Below the pieces are notes generated by a model, which was not told the origin of the DNA, did not search any database, and saw only the letters and a program-made list of their open reading frames with translations. 64,000 nucleotides of DNA, from positions 2,501 through 66,500 of the forward strand of contig JAYKKM010000307.1 of the NCBI GenBank assembly GCA_035772405.1. The letters are read 5' to 3'. Source of the DNA: Chrysogorgia sp. JL179-B06. Taxonomy: Eukaryota > Cnidaria > Anthozoa > Scleralcyonacea > Chrysogorgiidae. Positions 32,131 to 41,076 of the stretch are shown piece after piece. A program made the position numbers and the translations under genes. Position 1 is the first letter of the stretch. Each line of letters opens with the position of its first letter.

Positions 32131-32968
32131 AGTAACAGTAGGTTTCAAACCGTAGCCTTGAACTCACTAAGTTAACCAAGAAAACCGTTGACCAACACGC
32201 CAGCAGTTACGTCATTGCATATACAACCGTCTTGCATGTACTTCTCATGCCAACTATTTAACAACTAACATTATTCACTACACAGGTAATCTTTCTTCTC
32301 AGCCTTGGTCCACTTTTCTATCTGGTTTGGTACAATCTGTGACATCTTCAAGTTCTTCAATACCAAGATCCTTCATTTCAGCTGCAACAATACCATAATA
32401 ATAATACAATAACTTTATATATTGTTATAATTTTAGGATCATTTGCAATTATGAGCACAACAAAGGTGACTTTTTTCCACCAAATTCAATACTGGACCAT
32501 GCTAATATTAGTAACCAACAAGTTACTAAAATTACGCTAGGACAAGTCATCAGCAATATCTGGGGGTGGCAGAGTCACTACCACATTGTTGAGATCCAGT
32601 TACCTAAACCTTAGAAAGCACACTGTACATGAGGGAGACTTGAGTCGAATCGCTTTTACAAGAAACTATGGACAGCATAAAATTATGTTCTGGTTATAGT
32701 TCACAATGATGAACGTTCCATCACCAGAAAGAGGCTCTGCAGGAGTTACTGTAGAAGGTCGTCGTCTGGTATGCAAGATCTTCGTCACATTGGAACCGCC
32801 CAACATAACACTATGCATACATGGGGAAGATATTGTGGAAGAATTTGTTCTTGTGACAGTGTCATTGTATGACATTGATACCGTTATTCGTTTGGTAGGG
32901 CGTCATCGTTTTGTTTAGGAAATGTAGCAATTCCTGACAGTGATGATCAGGTACCTGTACACAGCAGA
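32131..32968. other. no gene called
   Basis: A plus-strand frame at 32706-32918 is open for 70 codons, but competing open frames on both strands and the absence of splice sites leave it unsupported. Confidence 0.4.
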
Positions 32969-33143
32969 AAGTGTTTAGAAGCGATGTTACAAGAAAGAAA
33001 CGGTTGAAAGAAGAGATGATAGAATTTTTAGAAAGTGATAGTTTGGACCTGAGAAAAATATTTGACCAAATCGAGAATGAGAAGATACCCCCGGACATGA
33101 AGTTACTTTGGGACATGCAAATGAAGCAATTATCCATGAAATA
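32969..33143 (+). CDS. candidate 3'-terminal exon, unknown protein
   Basis: After an acceptor-like CTGTACACAGCAG the frame reads VTRKKRLKEEMIEFLESDSL, DLRKIFDQIENEKIPPDMKL and LWDMQMKQLSMK followed by a stop. It is highly charged and helical, like a genuine coding end. The upstream exon is not placed. A lineage-specific TE-like gene is as likely as a host gene. Confidence 0.35.
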
Positions 33144-33984
33144 GCCCAAAGGATATCGCTGGCATCAGAGGTTTTTCTTATAATTTGAAATGTTTATGCG
33201 ATACTAGTTACTTTCATGCAGATGTGTAAGATTTGCACTTGATTTACATATTGCAATAACCCCAAAGCACTAGATTCTATGCGAGAATTCATCATACTTC
33301 CAAGCAATTGTCTTATAAGGTAAATCATGATACAGCAACATTTGATCTTTTTATGGATCTTTTCATTTGCAGAACTGCCAAAAGATAATCTGTTTTGCAG
33401 GAAAGCATCTACTATTTGAGACAATATTGTTAAACGGTTATTGTTAGATAACTATTAGTTCTAAAATATACAAGATGCATGTATACTGGGGGTGTAGTAA
33501 ATAAGCATAACATACTGTAAACAGAGCGATAGAAACTTGAAATATACTGTTTATATTAAACGAATGTATAGCGAGAATAAATTAAACTATGTGTGAAGTT
33601 GATCGTCCAGGTTGTTGTAGTCTTGAGAAAGACTACCTCAGTGGCGGTTAAAATAACCTAGAGATCAGATAATGATTTACAAAGTAGAAGATTATGTATC
33701 TTCAAAATATAATAATTTCGAGCAAAAATTCCAAGACTACATAAACAACAAACTAAATATACGAACTAAATATAGACAAGTATAATCACATCATTAAATA
33801 TCCAGTAGTTGTAGTCAGGCATCTTCAAAAAGTCCGAAAAGCTGAACAAAAGTGTTCAAAAAAGGTCGTATTTCGTCATCAAACTCCCCGCTTTTTCACA
33901 TCAGACTATCTATATATTTAAAATGTTGTTGAATTTCTGTTGAACAGACATATTAATTTGTTTGGTGTTTATGTTGTATTACAG
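33144..33984. other. no gene seen
   Basis: AT-rich spacer without supported features. Confidence 0.5.
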
Positions 33985-34320
33985 CCAAGTATTCAAAGTC
34001 CTTGAGCAATGAACAAGAACATGTGATTCCTTCATCAGATGGAGAAGGTACGTGACCAGGTGTCTGTGACCAGTTTTTATTTCTATTATTTATTATCTTT
34101 TGTTGTTGATATATGGTGTACTGTAAATGATTGTATAATTTAATTTATTTAGTTGCCCTTGATCCAAGGAAATGTCTATACATCCGCAAAGGGCTGCGTG
34201 ATTGAATCACTAGATCCAGGTAGGCGTGGCCAGGTTTTATTTCTATTTATCATAATTTACTATCTTTTCATGTTGATATACTGTAAATGATGATTGTACA
34301 ATTTAATTTATTTAAATGAT
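33985..34320 (+). other. two exon-like blocks in a diverged ~160-bp tandem duplication
   Basis: Block 33985-34047 lies between TATTACAG and GTACGTG and reads KYSKSLSNEQEHVIPSSDGE. Block 34153-34219 lies between TTATTTAG and GTAGGC. The sequence after each donor (TTTTATTTCTATT, ACTGTAAATGAT, TAATTTATTTA) is repeated at 34065-34150 and 34233-34316, so an intron segment has been duplicated. The phases join as E-V-ALDPRKCLYIRKGLRD and then a stop. Low confidence as a gene. Confidence 0.3.
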
Positions 34321-34445
34321 ACATGGATGATCGTCAAGCTCATATCCTCTGAAAAATGAGTCCCGGATAGGAATCGAACCTGTAACCTTCTGATTACCAG
34401 TGAGATGCTCCAACCATTGAGCTACATAGACTCAGATGGAGAGCG
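34310..34445 (-). mobile_element. SINE (same family as 22485), copy 3, best-preserved tRNA head
   Basis: On the minus strand box A TAGCTCAATGGTTGGAGC, an anticodon arm CTCACTGGTAATCAG and a perfect box B GGTTCGATTCC are followed by GGGACTCA and GAGGATATGAGCTTGACGAT. The anticodon-arm sequence with GGT in the loop is like tRNA-Thr. This is an inference from the arm only. Confidence 0.85.
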
Positions 34446-35179
34446 AAGGGTACAAAGTGTCAACCATTCGATTTCGGACACGAAAGTTTGTGCTATCTCA
34501 CCATGAACGATTACCAATAACGAACGATTTTCTTTTTTTCAATTCCTCTAAATTCATCGTCTTTGTCTAGCAAGGGTGGACAAAAACACTGGCTTCTCAC
34601 TTAATTCCCTTGTTGTTTTTTTGTTTATTTCTTTTTGCACAGAGTGACTCATGGGGCTGTCACGATATAACAAAGAACATTGATGAGCAATAAATACACA
34701 ACTGTGTCCTATATATATTATATATCAATATTATGTATTACTGCAATAAGACTGAGATTTCAGTCACATGGCTGTAATACCGGAGCTAAAATTTTACAGT
34801 TTTTTTATACTTTTGTGCAACTTTGTAAGGCCCGTTTCAGACGCCGCTCCACTGCTGCGCCGAACTCAATTGATGATTAAGTACGACAGAAGAGTGGCGT
34901 ATGAATCAATAATTAGGTACGACACATTTATTTAGGAACATTTATTTATTTACGAACCAATGCGAAAGCATTTGCCAAGAATGTTTTCATTAATCAAGAA
35001 CGAAAGTTAGAGGATCGAAGACGATCAGATACGTCGCATTATGCGACGTTGGAGCGCCGTTGATTCATAAGTCGATCTACTCATGTGCTGAACTTAATGG
35101 CTAAATTATATTCTCACCCCTATACCTCTTTCATTATCGCTCGTTTCGATGTTATTCTGCACATGCGCAAAAAGCGATA
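34446..35179. other. no gene; small hairpin
   Basis: ACGTCGCATTATGCGACGT forms a hairpin at 35031-35049. The rest shows nothing I can support. Confidence 0.5.
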
Positions 35180-36111
35180 ATGACAAATATGGCAGGTATA
35201 ATGCCAAGGAAAATGATTTTATTACCTGTCACAGAGAAACTAAATACTGTTGTATTAAATTGCAACTTGTCCACTTGCAATGTGTGCGGGGAAGCGGAGT
35301 TAAATGATGAAACACCGGGTTGGATGACTGGACGAAGAATTGACTACTGTTGCGATTGTAGAAATGAATATTCAGCACCAACAACAGTGGATACAAGGTA
35401 TGACTATATAAGTTTTTTGGTTAATGGTTTAGCACATTTAGTCTTGGAGTTGGATTTGATTTACAATTTATTATTTGCTTACTTCTATTTCTAAAATACA
35501 AAATAATGGAGACTCTTCAAGACTTTTCGTATTACAATCAACTTTATATGTACATATATCTTTAATTTGTAGATGTGAAAATGAAATTTCACTCATTGGC
35601 AATTATCCCAATGATGATACAAGTGATAAGGAATGTCCAGAAGACCATGATAGGAAGAGATTGTATCAGACGAAAGTTGGTAGAAAGGCACAATGGAGTA
35701 ACATTTTGCTGAATGACTTGATTGACATAATAATAAGTAGCGATTACTACAAAAGAAAATTGGTCTTTACTAACACTAAAACCCAAACAAATAGTGAAAT
35801 TTATGCCCAGATCCCTAACTGATCTTAAAGAAAGAGCCAACAAGAGAAGGGAAAAAGTACCATTCACCAATATTCAACTGAGAACAACATTTAAAAAAGC
35901 TATATCAGAATGTAAAAGGATTGCACTAACTATAAAAACAGCCACTGGAATCACGATTTTAGAAGATGAAAAAGGATACGAACCATGGTTCCAAAATCTA
36001 CTTTCACTAGTGAAAACCTGGGACTTGTGCAGACCTGAACTAGCCATTGAACCATCAACAATGAGCTTATCAATTATTAAAGATCGGCTTCCCAGGAAGA
36101 ACTTGGCGTAA
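35180..36111 (+). pseudogene. two-exon TE-like DNA-binding protein, frameshifted
   Basis: Exon 1 (35180-35397) starts at an ATG and reads NLSTCNVCGEAELNDETPGW and DYCCDCRNEYSAPTTVDTR, a C-x2-C / C-x2-C cluster. A donor AAG|GTATGA and an acceptor TTTGTAG at about 35573 restore phase. Exon 2 reads CENEISLIGNYPNDDTSDKE, RKAQWSNILLNDLIDIII and NSEIYAQ. There a short loss shifts the frame, and TDLKERANKRREKVPFTNIQ, FKKAISECKRIALTIKTATG and the terminal LCRPELAIEPST follow to 36111. The trihelix-like central part suggests DNA binding. I know relatives of this protein in cnidarian repeats but not a formal family name. Activity is lost by the frameshift. Confidence 0.55.
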
Positions 36112-37227
36112 TACATTCCAGAAAGCATGAGGATTAGAACGGTTTTGTTCTAGTTGAGAAGAGAAATAATCTCTTGTTGCCTTTCTTAACATATTAGTAA
36201 CTTGATTTCGAAGTTTTTTTGTAGTCATCCCATTGAGATGAGAGCCCAGTTTAAATTGCTTTTGTGTGCATCTGATCACGTTTTCTCATCAAAAGCAAAA
36301 CACTTTTATATCCAACCAAGGGTAAGTGTTTTTCCTTAAGCGTTTTTTTTCAATGGAAAGTGTTTATCAATTAGATCTTTTAACAATGATTGCAGTGCGA
36401 AACACATATCATCGACTTCGGTGATACAATCTATTACACTCCAAGGTAGACATTTTAAGTCTACCTTTTACAAAGTTGTCAATGCTATTCCTATTCCATG
36501 ATCTGCTCGAAATCGTTCGATGTCTTTGATGTATTCATAATTCCCAAATTACCTCAAAGATTTCTTCCAAATCGTTTCGTCTGGTAAACTTTATTCCATC
36601 CAGTAAATATAACATTACACCTCCACCACGACGATTTTGTTGTCTATCGTGACGTTCGATTCTGTACTTAGCGATGTCAATTTCGATATCGGCCACGGTA
36701 GCATCTAACCATGTTTCTATAACTCCAATAAACAAGGGATTCAAGCTATCAAAAATGTGCTGTAGTTCGTCTATACGAGGAATAATACTTCTGCAGTTGA
36801 AGTGGACCATCCAAGATGTAGAGGATGTAACGAGTCCTGAAAGACTTTTTCCATTACTATTTCCATGATCGTTGTCATCCCAGATATTAACTTCTGGTCC
36901 TGGATTCAATTCTATGTCCAAATAGATAGTAATATCGACCCAAAAAGGCTTATGAGGAAGGATCAAACATATATAACCATGTTTAGTATCTTTAGTAATC
37001 TGCCACTTTATTTTAAAGACACAAGCAAGTCGAGTAGTGACCAAACGAAGTCGAAGCCTGATGAAAGCAAAATCCGAAATATTGGGTCCAGAAGTGTAAC
37101 TAGAGGTCACAAGACCAGTCACATCAGACTCGATTCTCTTTGGTACAAAATTACTACCATTTGGGATCGTTCTTACCATTTGTAGTTGAACATTCAAAAC
37201 AAGAAGCGTCAAAAATAAACGGACCAC
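36070..37227 (-). mobile_element. LINE fragment with 2A-like motif and partial endonuclease
   Basis: The minus-strand frame 37227-36535 has a long N-terminal region, the 2A motif (36918-36895), then MVHFNCRSIIPRIDELQHIF, VIETWLDATVADIEID and RRGGGVMLYL, the first half of an APE-type endonuclease. The catalytic GDFN and SDH parts are missing. The sequence then passes to linker pieces ending KKLRNQVTNMLRKATRDYF and PHAFWNVLRQVLPGK (36279-36070). No RT follows. It is a fragment with internal deletion, convergent with the TE-like gene at 35180-36111. Confidence 0.8.
36895..36918 (-). promoter_or_regulatory. 2A (ribosome-skipping) peptide motif DIELNPGP
   Basis: The minus strand encodes YLDIELNPGPE. 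D-(V/I)-E-x-N-P-G-P is the complete consensus of 2A peptides, which make the ribosome skip the Gly-Pro bond and separate two products. Such motifs are established at the N-terminal side of ORF2 in CR1/L2-type LINEs of invertebrates. Here it lies about 40 codons before the endonuclease motif HFNCRS, the expected place. Confidence 0.85.
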
Positions 37228-37262
37228 CTTGACCGGTACGTTATATGGTACATTATACTTAA

Positions 37263-37917
37263 AGGATGAGTGTCCAGCTAATGCTTTGCGCGCTCACAAG
37301 CTTGCTCGCGGCCATTTTTTGCGTCACGAAATTTAACAACTGAAACTAATCCTTCGATATCTGAGCAATCCGTGTAGTAAATTACTCAAATTGTGTTTTT
37401 CGTAAGAGCAGAGATAATGTAGTAAGTTATTATTGTCATATTTTTTATAGTGTTTGATTACACTCGGTGCGACGTGGAGTTGTGTTTTGGAGTCGCTCGT
37501 TGTTTGCCGTTTGATGCGTGAATTTCAAAGTTTCCTTCAAGACCGCAGTTTTCTGGCAAAGTCATTAGTGTAAGATCCTTATAATCCACATATTCTATGA
37601 GTAGAGGAACAGATATTACACTAGAAACGAACGCTTTCTGCTGTAAATCGTTGTATTGGACAAGGCCGTTGTAATCGAAGCCGTCGAGAATAGAACCCGC
37701 TGACAGACGACGACACGAAGAGACGACGGCACAATATTCGACAAACTCTGAGTCAGACATCACTACAAACTGATTTAAACGACTTTTAAAAGCTTATTAT
37801 ATCGTAAGAAGATAACAAAACAACAAGAAAACGTAGTAAACCGAGGTAGTTTGAAGCCAGTTTCCCAAATCAAAACAATAACACAAGCGCGCAAAGCATT
37901 AGCTGGACACTCATCCT
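37263..37917. mobile_element. TTAA-flanked element, 655 bp
   Basis: The left tip AGGATGAGTGTCCAGCTAAT and its continuation TGCTTTGCGCGC are mirrored exactly at the right end. TTAA lies at 37259-37262 and 37918-37921. The terminal inverted repeat is about 32 bp. The interior holds one minus-strand reading frame (37763-37458). Its tip resembles that of the element at 49975 (AGGA..AGTGTC). Confidence 0.9.
37458..37763 (-). CDS. small ORF inside the TTAA element
   Basis: One hundred and one codons: MMSDSEFVEYCAVVSSCRRL, GSILDGFDYNGLVQYNDLQQ, VDYKDLTLMTLPENCGLEGN, then a basic end KQRATPKHNSTSHRV. It looks like genuine coding sequence, possibly the first exon of the transposase of the parent element retained in a deletion derivative. 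I cannot assign a family. Confidence 0.4.
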   Translation of the reverse strand: MMSDSEFVEYCAVVSSCRRLSAGSILDGFDYNGLVQYNDLQQKAFVSSVISVPLLIEYVDYKDLTLMTLPENCGLEGNFEIHASNGKQRATPKHNSTSHRV

Positions 37918-37921
37918 TTAA

Positions 37922-38039
37922 ATATATTTTGTTTAATAGCAATTTCTTTTTTGACTGCAGTTCCCCTTTAACAATCTTTTATACTTCGTCAGTGTTTGTT
38001 TGACTAATGAAACTTGAATTTGGATAAACATTTTTATAT
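37922..38039. other. spacer
   Basis: Short AT-rich stretch between the TTAA element and the LINE. Confidence 0.4.
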
Positions 38040-38579
38040 TGAATTAGCCAAATTGCTAAAGATTTTTTCTCTTATTAAACCCTGGGTACTGGGATGAAAA
38101 ATAATGCCCCAGTAGGTGGGTGAATTGCACTAGACGTTTGGAAAGTCCCCACATTTGCCCGGTGTCCCCCCTCGTGGAAGCCGATGACACACGCATAACT
38201 GGGGGCTTACATAACGTTACATAAGCATTACATAACGTTAGCGAACTAAAAGGCTTTAAAATTGCTAGTCTGAATATAAATAGTCTAGTAAAATATATTG
38301 ATGAAATTAGACTTTTTTTTATTAATACTTCCTTCGATAACTTGCTATTAATGAATTAAAAAATGATGAGTCGATATTAGACTCTGAGATAAGTATTCCT
38401 GGGTATAATTTAATCAGGAAATATCGCAATAGAGCAGGCAGTGGTGTGGTATTATATATTTGCGATTATATACCGTTTTCTTGTAGAGAGATGATCTGGT
38501 ATGCACTGAGATTAGTCGCCTGCACGCCAGGTCGTTTCTTGTAAGTACCTGGTATAGACCAGCTAACTCTGATATTGAC

Positions 38580-39305
38580 TTGTTTGCTGAGTTTGATTCT
38601 TTTCTCAAAAAATGCGACTCAGTGAACAAGGAGATTTTAATAGTTGGTGATCTTAATTGTGAGCTAATGAAAGTCCCAGTAGATTCCCATACTCGAAAAT
38701 TGCAATTTTTATGTTCATTATACCAGCTTGATCAGCTGATTAGTGAGCCTACAAGAGTGTCAGTGTCATCATCGACTCTGATTGATGTAATTTTGACAAA
38801 TGCAACTGAAAATATTTCTGCCTCTGGCACCATACATTTGGGGATCTCTGATCATAGTCTAATATATGCAGTGAGGAAATTTATGTTAAAATCTAAACCA
38901 ACTATAAAGGAAGTTCGAGACTATAAACACTTTAACGAGGTCGATCAATTGGCTGACCTATCTAGATTGCCTTGGCATGAATGCCAGGAATTTGATAAGC
39001 CAAATGAAGCCTGGGTGGCATGGAAGCATTTCTTTAATGAAACACTAGAAAGACATGCACCATTGCGACACAAACGGCTGAGAATGAACTCAGTTCCCTG
39101 GATTACGCAAAACATTAAACAATTGATGCGAAATCGTGACCATCATAAAAAGCTAGCAGTAAAATTTTCCTCATCGTCCCACTGGAAAATGTTTGAGGAA
39201 CTACGAAATAAAGTGAATATCGAAATGCTAAATCAAAGTTTTTTCATGACAAAATTAATGATAGTTACAAATCAAAAGATCCAAATAAAACCTGGGCATC
39301 TATAA
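38580..39305 (+). pseudogene. LINE endonuclease C-terminal half
   Basis: The frame carries the metal-binding VGDLNCELM (GDxN box), SEPTRVSVSSSTLIDVILTN and the catalytic SDHSLIYAV. Then come WITQNIKQLMRNRDHHKKLA and a linker. Both key boxes look intact. The N-terminal half lies at 38250-38579 in other frames (KIASLNINSL, IPGYNLIRKYRNRAGSGVVL). This endonuclease nicks target DNA in APE-type LINEs, but the missing N-terminal continuity rules out a functional product. Confidence 0.85.
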
Positions 39306-39500
39306 ATTCCCTTTTGGACAAAAATAATAAAACGTCTAATGTTAGTGAACTGTCTATTGATGGTACAATAGTCTCAAATCCTAAAGATATGGTGGAAGCT
39401 TTTAATGATTATTTTATTAACATCGGTCCCAAGCTAGCAGCAGAAAATGATAACGAACCTTTAGTTAATAATTATTCTACAAATAACGACACTGCCCAGG

Positions 39501-40404
39501 TTGCAAACGTGCTTTGAATTTTCACCTATATGTGTTGACAGTGTTATCACAACCTTAAAAGGTCTGAAGGCCTCTAAATCTGCTGAGCTTGATAAAATCC
39601 CTGTAAAAATTCTTAAATTATGTGCGAATATCATTGCACCTACACTAACGGCTATATTCAATCTGTCTCTTTCAATGGCTATATATGTTGATGGGTGGAA
39701 ACACGCTCGTTTAACCCCGATTTTCAAATCCGGGAATAGACGACACTGTTAAAACTACCGTCCTATTTCCATATTACCTGCAGTGAGCAAAGTTTTTGAA
39801 AAGGAGGTATTTTGCCAGGTTTATCGTTATTTAACTGACAATTCCATGTTACCAGAATTCCAATCTGGATTTCGTCCAAAACATTCTACCGTAACTACAC
39901 TCATACAAATGTGTGATGAGTGGTTGGAAAATATGGACAATGGAAAGTTGAACGGTGTCGTCTTTCTTGATATCAAAAAAGCATTTGATTCGATAAATCG
40001 TGATATTCTTTTGAAAAAAATGAGCGAGAATTTCGGCATTTCTGGTATGGAGTTAAAATGGTTTGAATCGTATTTATTTGACAGAAAACAACAATGTTAT
40101 GTTCCTATCTCAAGAGTAATTACACACAAATGTTTAGGGGTGGAGATAGATGATAAACTTAGTTGGAATAAACATATTGAAGACGATTTGTAAAAAGGCC
40201 AGTGTGGGCATTGGAGCGCTGAGACATATGAAGAATTTTGTTCCGAACGATAGATTAGAAACTGTTTATAAAGCTCTGGTCCAACCATATTTTGAATATA
40301 CTGTTGCCTGCTCGGATAATTGTGGTAAAATTCTAAAGGATAAATTACAAAGATTCCAATCTCGTGCCGCTATTAACAGGTGTCAGGCGCTACCTACGAG
40401 GTAA
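39501..40404 (+). pseudogene. LINE RT with fingers and palm start only
   Basis: KILKLCANIIAPTLTAIFNL and RLTPIFKSG precede a stop at a CACTGTTAA. The next frame begins with a SKVFEKEVFCQVYRYL-type box, FQSGFRPKHSTVTTLI, NGVVFLDIKKAFDSINRDIL and WFESYLFDRKQQCYV. It then jumps directly to ITHKCLGVEIDDKLSWNKHI, so the PQGSxLGP and (F/Y)ADD segments, about 70 codons, are missing. The first catalytic Asp (LDIKKAFD) is present and the catalytic pair is not. Confidence 0.85.
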
Positions 40405-40877
40405 GATCGATCGGTGCTTGACACTCTTTCTTGGGCTACGCTTGATACAAGGTGATCCTATGCTAAATCAATATTGGTCTATAAGATACTTAATGCTCAT
40501 ACCGCACCTAGCCTTGGGAACACATTCGCGAGAAGAAGTATTAGTGAAGATACTTATAATCTTCGCAATAATTTAACAATTCCAAAACCTAGCAAAGAAT
40601 TTTTAAAAAAGACATTTAAATATAGTGAAAGCGAAATATGGCCGAAAATAAAAAAAAATTAAAAAAAAATTTAGAATAGAAAATGCGAAAGCGGTTGTTG
40701 TTGCTATACAAACAACATCGTATTCCGCTGTTCGTAAACACTTTTAAAGTCACGTGACACCCCACTTTTGGGGGACGATATAGTATCGCCGTGCAGCAGC
40801 GCATAATTATTTTGAAATCTTTTGAATTTAAGTAGATATCTTACTAGACCATTGTAGATGATGAAACGAATTACCTG

Positions 40878-41076
40878 TGTTGAATATAAACAAATGATCA
40901 CATGCATGAACATAACTAATTTATGTCATAATGTATTCTGTAAACATAAATTATAAATTAATAAATAAAAGAGTTATATAATAAATAAAAGAGAACCAAC
41001 AGGTTCTTATTCGTATTCTTTGCCATATTAAATCGTAAAAAAATCCTCCGTCTAATAAGTCGTCATGACTCCAACA
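40878..41076 (+). repeat. copia 5' LTR
   Basis: It begins TGTTGAATAT and ends CTCCAACA, 199 bp. It matches the 3' LTR at 45083-45277 through GATCACATGCAT, TGTATTCTGTAAACATAAAT, AACAGGTTCTTATTCGTATT and TCCTCCGTCTAATAAGTC. The middle is diverged, so the copy is not young. No matching 5-bp target-site duplication is visible (ACCTG against ACAAC). Confidence 0.85.

Larger units (their letters stand above)
38040..40690 (+). mobile_element. APE-type LINE with the RT active site deleted
   Basis: The endonuclease starts at about 38250 (GFKIASLNINSLVKYIDEIR). It continues after shifts to 38580-39305 (EILIVGDLNCELM, LIDVILTNATENI, GISDHSLIYAV). A linker follows (39314-39517), then RT (39501-40193) and C-terminal parts to 40662. 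The element has at least four frameshifts and ends in an A-rich stretch at 40645-40690. Confidence 0.85.

Noticed and set aside
34365..34440. A functional tRNA-Thr gene
   Set aside because: The body downstream of the head recurs at 22485 and 30541, so this is a SINE head.
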